64,000 bases of DNA from Tritrichomonas foetus (GCA_001839685.1 MLAK01000949.1:99270-163269); one strand, 5' to 3'; positions 52,407 through 63,278 are shown, counted from the first letter of the stretch. The notes: generated from the sequence alone by a model not told the origin. Translations and numbers: made by a program.

Positions 52407-52935
52407 CAATGTTCAAAAATAGTTGCGAAAACAATTTTTTAGTAAATAATATCTATCAGTGGAAATCGTCATGGTTTTTCCTTCATGTTTCTTTTTCTTT
52501 CCTCGTTTTTGCTTTTATACTTTCTCTTTTGTAGAAAGAAATATGGATAAAGAAAACGAATAACAATGAAAAGAAAACCAATAACAATGGAAAGGAAACC
52601 AATAACAATGAAAGAAAACTTATAACAATGAAAGAAAACTNNNNNNNNNNNNNNNNNNNNNNNNNNNNNNNNNNNNNNNNNNNNNNNNNNNNNNNNNNNN
52701 NNNNNNNNNNNNNNNNNNNNNNNNNNNNNNNNNNNNNNNNNNNNNNNNNNNNNNNNNNNNNNNNNNNNNNNNNNNNNNNNNNNNNNNNNNNNNNNNNNNN
52801 NNNNNNNNNNNNNNNNNNATAACAATGAAAGAAAATTTATAACAATGAAAGAAAATTTATAACAATGAAAGAAAAACAAAGGTAGAAAATGATTTGTTTT
52901 ATAACTTTTATTAATAATCATATTAAAAAGGTTTT
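52407..52935. other. Repeat-filled spacer with assembly gap
   Basis: The spacer between two converging genes consists mostly of a short tandem repeat and an unsequenced gap. No gene is supported. Confidence 0.6.
52550..52880. repeat. 19-20 bp tandem array interrupted by a 178-base gap
   Basis: Units of the form TAACAATGAAAGAAAACT recur on both sides of N bases 52641-52818, with variants near the left edge. The gap evidently lies inside the array, so its real size is unknown. Confidence 0.85.
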
Positions 52936-55900
52936 TTAATGATACAAAGAAAGAAGCAACTTCTGAACCGCATCTTCCACAGATTCTGTTGCACTCAAAC
53001 CAAGAAGCCTCCTTAATCCCGCGTCCTGCCTCGAAAACTTCGACAGTTCAGCGGAGCACTTCTCCACGAATGCTCTGAATCCAGCATCATTCAATTGCTG
53101 GCGTGCATCAAACAACGTGTGGAAGTTTGATGCAACAATTCCGAAAATTTTCCTCTTTTCTTCTTCAAAACGGGCTCTTTCGTCTTCAAGGTCCATCTGT
53201 CGTTGTGTAGTCAAAGAAAGCTCTAGCGTCTTCAGTTTGGCTTCAGTCAATTGCTTGTCTCTGTTTTGTTCTTCTGTCTGTGCTTCGACTTTGGCGGTAA
53301 TCTGCTGCTTTTCAATAGCCATTTGTGAATTCAATGCAAGTAAGGTCTTATTGCGTTCTTCACTATCGTTCAAAGCAGATGATATATTTGACACTAATTC
53401 TCGAAGCTCGTTATTTTTCGCTTTAATCTGGCCAATACTTTTTTCATATTGCGATTTGAGTTCTTTCTTCTCTTTTTCAAGTTTTCCTCTGAAATCTTTA
53501 TCATTTTCTCCAATTTGAGTCAAAAGTGTTTGAATTTGCTGATCTTTTTCGGCTTTGGCTGCTTTAAGCATTTCAGATGTTTTCTTCCATTGACTGATTT
53601 CTTTTTCATAACGTTCAAGCTTTTCGGAATTATCTCTTAAAATTTGGTCGCGATCAGAGATTTCTTTTTCATGTGCTGCTTTTTGGTTTTCAAGCTTCTT
53701 TTGATAATTTCTGATCTCCTCATTGTTTTCACCTTGGCGGGCAACGATAAGTGCAGAGTGGGACTGGCTAACGTCTTCAATCTGACCCTTCAATTGGATG
53801 ATCACATTTTCACAGTGATTTAATTTCTCTGTAAGACTTCTATTTTCGTCTTGAAGATGTTCAATGAGGTTCTGTTGTTCGGTGATTTGATTCTTATTGT
53901 TATTTTCAGATTCGTAGCTTGAAGCTTTAAGAGCACGAAGTGCTTTAGCCATTTTCTTCTGTTGGCTCTTGTCAGCTTCGATAGCTTTTTGGAATTTGTT
54001 AATTTGACCGATTAAGGCATCGATTGCAACAGCTGCGTCAGAACTGTTGGTAACCTTCAAACGAGAAAGGATTTCATTTAAGTCTTTTTCAATTTGTGAT
54101 GTTTCAAGTCGCTTATTAAGTTTGCTATTTTGGAGATCAGTTAAATAAGTGATGATATTGATTTCTTTGCGTGGATCGGCAAGGAATGCTTCGGCGTTTA
54201 AGTTTGAGTCTTCAACAATCTGACCAAGAGAAATGAAGAAGCGGTCAAAGTTGTCGAGTGATGAGTTGAATTTTTCAACTGTCAATTCTTTCGCCTTTTT
54301 CTCATCATCAACCAATTTGCTATAGAATTTGGCAATTGTTGAAAGAACATTCCTTAGTTTAGCTGTTGTTGGGAGAGCGACATTTTGGGCAATATCTGAA
54401 ATGGCTGCACAAAGTGGTCTTGGGAAATCAATACAAAACCATGATGTTGGTGGAATTTCTTCACTCTTTGGAAGCATTTCAGCTTCACGAAGAGCTCTTA
54501 ATTGGTTGCTGATTGTTTTCTTATGTTGTTTGTTTTCATCAACCAATCTTCCAATAACATTTTCGAAATGCAAAATTGCATCATTCAATTTATGTATTGA
54601 AAGGATGCATTTATTTCTATCATTAACAAGATTAGAAATTTCTTCTTTTTGCTTGTTAAGAACCGATTCAGAAATATTCAATGAATTTTGAAGTTTGTCG
54701 ATTTGGCATTCTGCGACTGAAACTGCGGATTGACTTTGTTTGAAAGATGAGCGAGCTGCTTGGACTTGAGTTAGAGCAGTTTCAAGTTGTTCTTTCAAGT
54801 CATCACGCTCAATTGATAATGTTGAATTTTCAATTTTTACTTGATCACTTGCTTTTCTATATTGATCAAACTCATCATTTAATATCTGAAGCTTTTTACG
54901 AAGAAGTTCTTTAGAGTTTTCTGCTTCACTCAGTTGATTTAAAAGTGTCGCATTTTGCTTTCTGAGTGAATAAATTGATGCTTGTGCTTCTTTCAGTTTA
55001 TTCTCTTGAGAATTAGCTTTAGCTTGGGTTGTTGCTTGATCTGCTTGTGAAGCAATTGGTGTATGTCTATGTAATTCTTCAATTTCTTGAGCTTTTTGTT
55101 TCTCTTTTTCTAAAAGGTTAGAAAGTTCGATAATTTTAGCCTCAAGGTTAGAAGAAATACTTTTCTTTTGCATTTCTGAAAGTTCAAGTTTTCTTTGTAA
55201 ATCCAGAACTTTTGAATCATTTCGAGATTTCAAATTATCGAGCTCATTTTTAATATCCTTTTTTTGGGATTCAAGTTTGGCAATAAGAAGTTCGGCTTCT
55301 TTCCTTATCTTATGTTCTTCTTTTGCCTTTCGCGTAACAATTCTGAGTTGTTTTTGGGCATCTTTCAATAAGCTATCATTTTCATTATCTCCTTTTACAG
55401 CTTGTGGTTGGGGCAAAGTGGCAGTTTTTTCATTGATTGTGTGACTTTGAAGAAAAGAGGCCAATTGATCGAGACTTTTAATAGGCTGGATAAAATATGT
55501 TTGGGCTGCATCAACAACATTTTTGATAGAGGTTAAAAGATTCTCATTTTCGATTTGTTGCGTCTGTAATTGTTTTTTGGCCTCTTTTAGATCAGATTGG
55601 GATTTATCTAATTTTTTTGATAATTCTTCACGTGTCTTTTCAAACGTTTCCCTGGCTTCGGTAATGTCTGTTTGGATTCTTTGCTCAGCTTCTCGTTTAT
55701 CCTGCTCTTTCGATGCGCGCAATTCATCGATGACTTGGATATTAATTTCTAAGCGGTGGGATAGCTCGTCTCGTTCGATTGTGACGTTGCGTAAATCTGA
55801 AGCAAGTTTGGTATTTTTCTGATGTATTTGCTCTAATTGTGAGCTGATTGAAGTCGCTTCATTAAATTGCGTTCTTAAAGAAGCTAATTCTAAAGAAAGT

Positions 55901-56004
55901 TTTTCGTTTTTCTGGCGAAGTAAACTGTTTGACTCTTGAAGGCGACGAATATCAGCGTTGTCGTCTGAAGTGGAAATGGGAGAGTCGCTCAAGTTCGGGA
56001 TCAT
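52936..56004 (-). CDS. Large coiled-coil protein
   Basis: 1022 residues. Heptads rich in Glu, Lys, Gln and Leu run from about 20 to 460 and from 600 to 930. They are separated by a more globular helical section (460-600, with WFCIDFPRPLCAAISDIAQN). The C-terminal 90 residues form another compact helical unit (FHTLFDARQQLNDAGFRAFV). There is no enzyme motif, signal or membrane span. The open frame extends to 56013 with a TTG, so the ATG at 56004 is chosen. Codon use is G+C-richer than in the other coiled-coil gene at 14-17 kb, which suggests stronger expression. A cytoskeletal or trafficking scaffold is likely but not shown. Confidence 0.75.
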   Translation of the reverse strand: MIPNLSDSPISTSDDNADIRRLQESNSLLRQKNEKLSLELASLRTQFNEATSISSQLEQIHQKNTKLASDLRNVTIERDELSHRLEINIQVIDELRASKEQDKREAEQRIQTDITEARETFEKTREELSKKLDKSQSDLKEAKKQLQTQQIENENLLTSIKNVVDAAQTYFIQPIKSLDQLASFLQSHTINEKTATLPQPQAVKGDNENDSLLKDAQKQLRIVTRKAKEEHKIRKEAELLIAKLESQKKDIKNELDNLKSRNDSKVLDLQRKLELSEMQKKSISSNLEAKIIELSNLLEKEKQKAQEIEELHRHTPIASQADQATTQAKANSQENKLKEAQASIYSLRKQNATLLNQLSEAENSKELLRKKLQILNDEFDQYRKASDQVKIENSTLSIERDDLKEQLETALTQVQAARSSFKQSQSAVSVAECQIDKLQNSLNISESVLNKQKEEISNLVNDRNKCILSIHKLNDAILHFENVIGRLVDENKQHKKTISNQLRALREAEMLPKSEEIPPTSWFCIDFPRPLCAAISDIAQNVALPTTAKLRNVLSTIAKFYSKLVDDEKKAKELTVEKFNSSLDNFDRFFISLGQIVEDSNLNAEAFLADPRKEINIITYLTDLQNSKLNKRLETSQIEKDLNEILSRLKVTNSSDAAVAIDALIGQINKFQKAIEADKSQQKKMAKALRALKASSYESENNNKNQITEQQNLIEHLQDENRSLTEKLNHCENVIIQLKGQIEDVSQSHSALIVARQGENNEEIRNYQKKLENQKAAHEKEISDRDQILRDNSEKLERYEKEISQWKKTSEMLKAAKAEKDQQIQTLLTQIGENDKDFRGKLEKEKKELKSQYEKSIGQIKAKNNELRELVSNISSALNDSEERNKTLLALNSQMAIEKQQITAKVEAQTEEQNRDKQLTEAKLKTLELSLTTQRQMDLEDERARFEEEKRKIFGIVASNFHTLFDARQQLNDAGFRAFVEKCSAELSKFSRQDAGLRRLLGLSATESVEDAVQKLLLSLYH

Positions 56005-56411
56005 TTCAAACAAAATACCGTTTACTTTAGAACAAGATTAATAGAATGGATCACTTTTTCAATTGAATACCGTTTAGTTTGTAAATCAAAGATCTCACTT
56101 GATGAGCAGAATTTGAAAAAAAAAGTTTCATCATTAACATTCACCTATAAATTGACGTTAATTCACCTACATTGACAATGGTCAAAAAATTCATTTTCCA
56201 CACTCATTTCCCCATATTATCTGAGTTACATTATTGTTTAAACCTACTTATTATTAGCAGGTAAATTTTTCTCCCTCCAACAAAATAAAAAAATTAATGA
56301 AATAAAATTCAAATGAATAACAAAATAAAACGCCATACAAATATTTATAATATAATTATATATAGATATAGATATATACACAGTCATCATAATATGAGAG
56401 AATATCTATAG
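56005..56411. other. AT-rich intergenic region
   Basis: Spacer with a short TATAGATA-type microsatellite near 56350-56375. No gene is seen. Confidence 0.45.
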
Positions 56412-57925
56412 TCATATTTTATGTGGGTCAATATGTCGAGTTAATACTTTTAAAAACACTGAATCTTTTTGTTTTGATACATTTTCCATAATATTATTAG
56501 TATTAAAATTGCTATTACTAGTGTTGTTACTACAATGATCAGCATTCCGCTTCACACGTTTGTAAATAATTGGTTTTGTTTGATAAAAATTATGAATCGG
56601 CTGGTAAGTTTGCATCATTTGTCGTGCGAAATAAACAATTTTTCGAGATGCTGCAAACTCGTTATTGTTTCCACTTAACCCATTCAAGAAAGCATGACCA
56701 TTTTTATAATGGAGATCTACCTGTGGACAATTGTCTAACTGTTTCCAAAAATTCATGAAAGTTTGTTCATGTTGAGGTGAGCTCAAAAGTTTACAAAGTG
56801 GCTTGATCATCAAAATTGGATTTTCAACATCTGAAAATCTTTCTCTTCTTTCACCACGTCTCATAAACGTGAAAAGTTGAAGTAAATCTGCCTCGTCATT
56901 ATGCTGCTCAGTTACAAGTTTTGCTATGCGCCTTGGAGATGGCCTAAAAACAGTTGGACAAGTTTTAGGACGTGCTTGCTGAATAGATCTTGTTATTTTA
57001 ACTTGTTTGGCAATAGCTGTAGTAGTTGGTCTAAAGTTACTTTTTGGCATTAAACAATTATTACAAATTTGACCTTCAATTCTAACAAATTTTTTACAAC
57101 TTGTGCGTGTTGCATAATAAAGGTCACTTATAAAGCACATAAAAAGATGATCAGTAACTGGAAACTTCTTAGGAACAAATGCATTTAATTCTTCTAGGAT
57201 AAGTTTTGATTCTTCCCAATATTCTGTTGATGTTTGCTTCATGATATCATTTTTACTAATGCGCGTGGGAAAGATACGCGACAAAACTGCAGCAACATGG
57301 ACTCCTGATGAAACGTCGCTTTGTAGATTTGCTATTTCGGGAAGATTGGCAATGCATGGAAATTTGGATAACCAAAGAGAAACTGCATCATTTATATGTG
57401 TTGGATATTCCCGTAATACGAAAAATGAACGTGGCATTTTTCTTAAGTCGTCGAGCAAACGTTCGATTGATAACGATTTATCACAGACAACAAATTCGAG
57501 TGTTCTGCATAAATTGATGTGATCTCGCTCTGATGTGGATAATAGCCCAGCAATTGTGCAGGGCTGCTGTGGCTTAAAACCAATGTCATTTAATAATTTC
57601 ATGATATTTTCGAATTGAAAGGCTGGCGATCGATTTTCATATGCAGATGACGTCAAAACGGATGTAATTAAAGCGTAATGATTTCCATTCGAAAGCGTTG
57701 ATAACGTTATTGGGACAGATAAATGTGAAATTTGTGGAAATGGGGGCAATATTCTCGCAAATGACAGGCTCAACAATGGCGATGACGATAATGAACCGTT
57801 AAGGATGCGATGAATAGCCCGTGATATCCACAAGATATGCTGTTCTAATTCGTCCAAAACAGGATGAGAATAATTCTTTGAATTAACGTAATTGATTATA
57901 GAATTCCTCCACTTTTTAATGTCAT
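56412..57925 (-). CDS. Hypothetical protein with CH-like N-terminus; 5' end frameshifted
   Basis: The open frame 56412-57857 has no upstream ATG in frame; its first internal ATG is at 57602. Adding one A to the A5 run at 57913-57917 (minus strand) would join it to an ATG at 57925, giving MTLKKWRNSIINYVNSKNYS before VLDELEQHILW. That ATG has an initiator TCATT 17 nt upstream. The joined N-terminus (about 110 residues, including NIMKLLNDIGF) resembles a calponin-homology or CH-like domain of cytoskeletal proteins; this is tentative. The middle has a Cys pair (CNNCL) and a basic Pro-rich stretch, and the end is Asn-rich. Total length is about 504 residues. Confidence 0.6.
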
Positions 57926-58047
57926 ATCTGGTCTATAATAATGACTCAATTCAATGTATAAATCGTCATATTTACACAATTTTTCTTTTTCTCAAGAAAT
58001 TAAAAGTTATTATTCAAAATTTGGTCGAAATTTTGGCAAAATTTTCA
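57926..58047. promoter_or_regulatory. Compact bidirectional promoter
   Basis: Only 122 bp separate the two divergent start codons. The minus-strand initiator TCATT occupies 57940-57944 (+1 A at 57942). The plus-strand gene has TCATA at about 57966-57970, about 80 nt upstream. Confidence 0.45.
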
Positions 58048-58776
58048 ATGGGTGAAAGAAAGCCTGCATGTCACTATATTCCACCAGATTTCGACCCAAG
58101 CAAACCAGCGAGAAGATGCAAACCACGCAATGGTCAGCACCAAGTCCGATTCATGCTTCCTTTTTCGATTCAATGCGATATTTGTGGAGATTACCTTTTC
58201 CAAGGGACGAAAACCAACAGCCGAAAAGAGCTCGTTTACGACGAATTTTATTTAGGAATTAACGTCTATCGCATCTATCTTCACTGCAAATCATGCTATG
58301 CCGAAATTACAATCAAAACCGACCCAAAAAACTGCGATTATATTGTCGAAAAAGGCGCAACAAGGAACTTCGAGCCGTGGAGAAAGCTCCAACTTGAGCA
58401 GGCCTTAGAAGAAAAGAAGAAATGCCTCGGAAATGTCATCCAGCAGGTCGAAGAAAGCACAGTCGACACGCAAAGAGAGATGGATCAATTGAGAGAACTC
58501 GAACGATTAAGGGCAACCAGTCAGAAGCGGGACAGAGCCAATTTAGAAAATATTCTGAAAAATAGAGATAATAATGATATTGATGCAACTTTGACAGAAG
58601 AAGATAAAAAGAAATTAGAAACTTTTGAAAAGGATAAACAAAATTTCGTTAAACAGAAAAATCAATTCATGCCAACAAAATTAATCTCATCAAACCCATT
58701 TTCAAAAAATAAAAATAACAGCTCAAAATCACTACTTTCATACGGAGATGATACCAGTGATGATTCTAGTGATTAG
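58048..58776 (+). CDS. Splicing factor Yju2/CWC16 (CCDC94 family)
   Basis: 242 residues. The N-terminal 110 residues are strongly conserved with Yju2: YIPPDFDPSK (10-19), a zinc module with C43, C46, C80 and C83, YLGINVYRIYLHC, and ITIKTDPKNCDYIVEKGATR. Yju2 joins the spliceosome at the first catalytic step and stabilises branch-site docking. The remainder is a charged helix and a Ser/Asp-rich tail (DDTSDDSSD). The open frame extends to 57892, but conservation begins at MGERK, so the ATG at 58048 is chosen. Its presence shows an active spliceosome even though I saw no intron in this window. Confidence 0.93.
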   Translation: MGERKPACHYIPPDFDPSKPARRCKPRNGQHQVRFMLPFSIQCDICGDYLFQGTKTNSRKELVYDEFYLGINVYRIYLHCKSCYAEITIKTDPKNCDYIVEKGATRNFEPWRKLQLEQALEEKKKCLGNVIQQVEESTVDTQREMDQLRELERLRATSQKRDRANLENILKNRDNNDIDATLTEEDKKKLETFEKDKQNFVKQKNQFMPTKLISSNPFSKNKNNSSKSLLSYGDDTSDDSSD

Positions 58777-59058
58777 AATATTTTCATATGTGAACAAAAT
58801 TTTGGAATGCTAGTTTTCGAAGAGAAAAGTCATGGAACATGTACACAGCTTTGTGTATGCATATTAAGAATCTCTTAGGAGAAGAAAAAATTGTCTTAAA
58901 AGAAATATTTATTGACTTTTTGTTCATGATATCTCATTAACGAGAGGCCAAATAAGAACTGAATTAATTCTGCTAATAAATGGTCATTTACACAATTTCG
59001 ATTTGCCATCTCAACAATCAAGCCAAATAATACCTGAATTTTTTTTTTATTTCACAAT
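58777..59058. other. Short AT-rich spacer
   Basis: No feature is seen apart from the initiator at its right edge. Confidence 0.45.
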
Positions 59059-59063
59059 TCATT
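59059..59063 (+). promoter_or_regulatory. Initiator of the p47-like gene
   Basis: TCATT with +1 A at 59061, 15 nt before the ATG at 59076. Confidence 0.5.
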
Positions 59064-59075
59064 TTTTCCCATCTT

Positions 59076-59729
59076 ATGAGCGAATCATTAATCGCCGACT
59101 TTTGTGCAATTAGTCAGCAAACGCGACATGTTGCAGTATTTTTCCTTGGACGAAATGGTGGGAATTTAAATGATGCACTTGAAGATTTTTTCGCACATCC
59201 AAATATGACAATTCCTATGAGAGACGATGATAGCGATGATCATGACGACAACTCTAGCTCCTATTCAAGTAGCTCTGACAGAGACAATTTTCATCCATCA
59301 TCGCCATCACAATCATCACCGCCTTCTCCTCCGCCTCCTCCGCCTCCTCCTCTCCCGACAACTTCACAGAATAATGAAAATACAATTTCACCTAACAATC
59401 AAAGTGAAGATGTTACTCCGTTAATTATCGAATTTGAATCAAATTCTTATATTTCACAAAAACCGATAAATTTAATAAATTCTGAACAAGAGAAAATTCT
59501 AGAGCCACATCCTTTTGCTTATCGTGAAAATAAAGAAGGAAAATCAGAACAAATTTGTATCTATAAAAATGGGATTCTTCTTCATGAAAAGTTCCACAAA
59601 GACTCTTCAAAAGAATATAAAAACATTTTGAGTGAAATTCAGCACGGCAGACTTCCCAAAAACTTGTTGCCAAATGATGTTGTTGATATAGAAATTGTTG
59701 ATAAGCGATCAGTTGATTATTCTCAGTAA
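59076..59729 (+). CDS. p47/UBXN2-like UBA + SEP protein without UBX domain
   Basis: 217 residues. Residues 1-42 form a UBA-like domain (LIADFCAISQQTRHVAVFFL, then NLNDALEDFF) as in p47/NSFL1C. An acidic Ser/Asp stretch and a poly-Pro run (SPPSPPPPPPPPLP) follow. Residues about 150-210 form a SEP domain: ICIYKNGILLHEKFHK, then ILSEIQHGRLPKNLLP. p47 proteins are adaptors of the AAA ATPase Cdc48/p97 in membrane fusion and ubiquitin handling. They normally end in a UBX domain that docks on p97. Here the stop comes right after SEP, so either p97 binding uses other motifs or the gene is shortened. Confidence 0.8.
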   Translation: MSESLIADFCAISQQTRHVAVFFLGRNGGNLNDALEDFFAHPNMTIPMRDDDSDDHDDNSSSYSSSSDRDNFHPSSPSQSSPPSPPPPPPPPLPTTSQNNENTISPNNQSEDVTPLIIEFESNSYISQKPINLINSEQEKILEPHPFAYRENKEGKSEQICIYKNGILLHEKFHKDSSKEYKNILSEIQHGRLPKNLLPNDVVDIEIVDKRSVDYSQ

Positions 59730-60349
59730 ATTATTTGTATTTTTGATTTCAAGACTTTCTTTCATATTTGATCATCTTCAGATTTAAAAATATTTTTATA
59801 CATCTCTGTTACGACCTGGCTTTAAAAATCTAACCAAACTTTTAGTTATTTATAAACATCTTTCAATTCCCTGTATTATATCCTTACTAAAAGTATTAAA
59901 TAAACATTCATCTAGACAACTATTTCAAGATTTCTGTATTTCATGGCTGCAATCACTAATTTCAGAAATGATTTCGAACAAAATAAACGCATAATTTAAA
60001 CATTCTATGTAGAATTTTCCCGTATATTTTGTAAAGGTTTTGATTGTAACAAAGATTTAAAAAATATATCAATAAATTGTAATGAATTGATTTGTTTGAT
60101 TATAAATTCAAATTCGAAAATCTCTAGTTTGATGAATGTTTATTATTATGTTTTCTTGATAACATAAACTTATAAGATATGAAAAAAAAAATCAGTTAGA
60201 GTAGTCAACTTTACTAGTTTTATCGTCACAGCAGAAAATCAAAAAAGAAAATATGTATTGATAAAAGAAAACAAATCAATAAAATGAACATTAATATATT
60301 TTACATTATTGTTTTTAGTTGAATCTTCATACATTTACTAGAAAAGGCT
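59730..60349. other. AT-rich intergenic region
   Basis: No supported feature. Confidence 0.5.
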
Positions 60350-60604
60350 TTAATCTAATGCAAATTCATTTATGGTTCTTTCAACAAGCATAATGGAAGG
60401 TGTCGTTGTATTAATTGCTTTTTTGAGATGTCGTGCCGAGGCAGCCTTTACATCAAATACAAGAAAATGGCCGTCTGAGGTGAAAGTTGATGTAGATTCT
60501 TCTGGTTTTAAATCGTCGTCGACGCTCAGTGTTCTTGCAGCAATGGCTGCATGCTTATCGGTTTTGAAATCGTATCTGAGAGATGCTGAATGGAGATATG
60601 TCAT
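60350..60604 (-). CDS. KEOPS/EKC complex subunit Pcc1
   Basis: This 84-residue protein has the size and pattern of Pcc1: SVDDDLKPEESTSTF, then FLVFDVKAASARHLKKAINT and LVERTINEFALD. The family's 'dar.LR.a.n...d.l.lv..t...F' signature is recognisable. Pcc1 forms the dimer core of KEOPS, which makes the t6A modification of ANN-decoding tRNAs together with Kae1 and Bud32. The overlapping 86-codon frame on the plus strand is its antisense shadow. A near-initiator TCATC lies about 7 nt upstream of the ATG. No other KEOPS gene is in this window. Confidence 0.8.
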   Translation of the reverse strand: MTYLHSASLRYDFKTDKHAAIAARTLSVDDDLKPEESTSTFTSDGHFLVFDVKAASARHLKKAINTTTPSIMLVERTINEFALD

Positions 60605-60870
60605 TTCGATGAAAATATATAAATTCGCCTAATGGTGAAAATATTGACAGAAGTCTGTTCAATAAATCTAAATCAAGCTTACAATTCTTTATAATGGATT
60701 CCATCATTCATTAATGCTTGAACAATTAAATGTATTGTTTTGGGTGAACATATCTACTTCTTGTCAAGATATATACACAATTATTAATCGTATATTGAAT
60801 GATTCACACAATTTAATTGAGAATCCTATTCAATATTGAATTCATGATAAAATAAACGTAAGAAATACAA

Positions 60871-62430
60871 ATGAGACCAGGATTTACTCCTGCAAAATTA
60901 AAAGAAATTGCAGCGCGTGGTACATTATTCGAACCAAATTTACTTCCAGATAGTATCAATCAGACGATCATAGGATTATGCGATATAGTTGTGAAACAGC
61001 ATGAAGATATCATGGAATTAAAGCAGAGCCTTTCCAAAACACGATCAGATTTATCAGTGAGCAAAACAGAACTATTTAAAATGAATTTACATATCGAAGA
61101 AATCAATGTTAAAGATGATGTTACCCGAATATTGAATAGATTAACTTCGCTCGAAGAATCAACGAAAAAATTCAAATTTAACATGAACGATACAACAAAA
61201 AGCATTCAAGAGTCGATTGAAAAAATGGTTCAAAAAAATCATGATGTTGAAGATGATTTAAGATTCCAGATTTCACATTTAACACCAGAAGTTGTTGGAC
61301 TTCCTTCCACTTTTTCAAATGAAGATGATCAACCTGTTATCATTGATCATAATTTAGTTGATGTTTCACCTTTAATTCGAGGTTTATATCGTGATTCAAG
61401 AAGGATTGATGGAATTGGTGAAACCATTTCTACAATTCGAATGGAAAACGAAAATGTTGTGAATGCAGTTGCTGCAGCCCAAGACAATCTCCAATCATTT
61501 AATCATAATCTTCATGACATGGGTCTTTCTATGATAAAATATAAAACTTTGCAAAATGAAAGAACGAGTTATTTTCAATCTTCGATCCGCGGAATTGAAA
61601 AGCAAATTTCGGAGATTTGGTTTTATTTGAGTGCTGTAAACGAGAATTTACATCATGGTTTATCAAATACAATGCAATCATTCGATGAGATCCAATCTAT
61701 TTTAACACGTTTATCGAAACTACCACTTCCAGAAATTACAAGTCTTGCTGATGTATATGTCGAATGTACCAATAATCGCGAAAACTTGGCTGAAAAGAAG
61801 GTTCAATTTGAAGGAGAAAGAGATAATTTTGTGCATCCTCCTGAAGATAGATTTATTGATCCAACAATTGAAGATGTAGGTGTAGAAACAATAAGAAATA
61901 CAACGAAATATATCATTGGTGAAAAAGTAGAATCCTTTAAACAAAAATTTGATGAATCTTTAATTCAAATGAATTTAGAGGATTTACGAACAAGAGTAAA
62001 TGAACTTACAAGAGGTTCTAATGATATTAATAGTAAATTTAAAGAACTTACCAAAGCTACACAAAAAAGTATTGATGATAAAGCAGACGTCATTACAATG
62101 GAAAGATTATTTGGTAAATATCAAATGCTTCTTGACAAAGTTTCTCAAAAAATTGAAGAGTTTGAATCTATGTCAGGTAAAAAAGGAAAAACATCTAGAA
62201 TTTCATTAAATTATAATGAACCAATTAGACCGAAGAAAAAGAAACCACATTTTGATGAGCTTCCTATGATGCCAAAACCACAACCTAAAGAGAGGCCGAA
62301 ATCTACAGTTTCTGCAAGAATATATGGAACAGAACCACCAAATCCTAATAGAGCTATCACTGTATCTCAACGTAATACAATTACTAGTAGACTTGCATGC
62401 GCCAATATACAACATAACGATTTCGCCTGA
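60871..62430 (+). CDS. Coiled-coil protein, probable cytoskeletal component
   Basis: 519 residues beginning MRPGFTPAKLKEIAARGTLF. Coiled coil dominates 45-300 and 355-445, with an interposed helical section (WFYLSAVNENLHHGLSNTMQ). The segment DKADVITMERLFGKYQMLLD near 410-440 recalls the 'DKad...le.lf.kf' helix of QRICH2/DUF4795-type axonemal proteins, but only weakly. The C-terminal 80 residues are basic and Pro-rich (RPKKKKPHFDELPMMPKPQP), probably disordered, and may bind microtubules. A flagellar or axostyle-associated role is a guess. Confidence 0.65.
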   Translation: MRPGFTPAKLKEIAARGTLFEPNLLPDSINQTIIGLCDIVVKQHEDIMELKQSLSKTRSDLSVSKTELFKMNLHIEEINVKDDVTRILNRLTSLEESTKKFKFNMNDTTKSIQESIEKMVQKNHDVEDDLRFQISHLTPEVVGLPSTFSNEDDQPVIIDHNLVDVSPLIRGLYRDSRRIDGIGETISTIRMENENVVNAVAAAQDNLQSFNHNLHDMGLSMIKYKTLQNERTSYFQSSIRGIEKQISEIWFYLSAVNENLHHGLSNTMQSFDEIQSILTRLSKLPLPEITSLADVYVECTNNRENLAEKKVQFEGERDNFVHPPEDRFIDPTIEDVGVETIRNTTKYIIGEKVESFKQKFDESLIQMNLEDLRTRVNELTRGSNDINSKFKELTKATQKSIDDKADVITMERLFGKYQMLLDKVSQKIEEFESMSGKKGKTSRISLNYNEPIRPKKKKPHFDELPMMPKPQPKERPKSTVSARIYGTEPPNPNRAITVSQRNTITSRLACANIQHNDFA

Positions 62431-63240
62431 ATTGTTTTTATCTAGTTTTAATCTTGTTTTATAATAAATTTTTTTGCGACAACACTCTCTTGATCTCAAT
62501 TTTTGATTATCTAACTGGCACTTTGTTTTATTTGTTCATTAAAGCTTTAATTAACCATAATTTTCTATGGGAAAATATCACCATTTCATGAATATTGTTT
62601 TTTTCGATTCACTGAGAAAAGAATATGTTTCAATTTTGGACAAATGATTAGACAGTAATGTTGTTTAAAGTTGCTCAAGTGGTGAAAAAATGAGTGTTTA
62701 TGATTTAGAAAAATAACTTTAAATTTTTTGTGATCTCATTTATTGATCCTCATTATTTTTGTGTTATTCTATCTCACATCCTAATAAATTTCTTGAATCT
62801 TATGAATGTATGTCTGTTATTCATAGAGTTCAAAAAAATTGAATCCATGTCTTTTTTATTTATTATACATTTTTGTTCTTCACAGAGTTAATATTCGATT
62901 AATTAAAAGTAACAGTTACTATTAATCCACTAATCTAATGAGTGACTGAAGTACGACAATGAAAGAAAAATGCTTGCTCCTGCTACAACAATTATATCTG
63001 AATTTGAGACAATGTACAGATAAGAAACGAGGTCAATGTGTATTAGCAGTAATAATTGAAATAATCACTTCAGAAGCAATCAAAATATTTTAATATCATT
63101 AAGAATATATTGGGATTGAAGAAAGACAATTTCATTTCAATTAATTTGTAAACAATAAAAATCAATTATTTAAATCTTATTTATTTGTATAAGGATAACT
63201 CATGTATTTACACAACATAATCATATAATTACAATTTCTC
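62431..63240. other. AT-rich intergenic region
   Basis: No gene is supported between the coiled-coil gene and the hairpin/repeat island. A poly(T) run lies at about 63241-63251. Confidence 0.5.
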
Positions 63241-63278
63241 TTTTTTTTTTTTCTTTATATTACTTAGCCTCCTATATA

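Noticed and set aside
60372..60632. 86-codon plus-strand gene
   Set aside because: It is the antisense of Pcc1, which has a recognisable family pattern on the minus strand.
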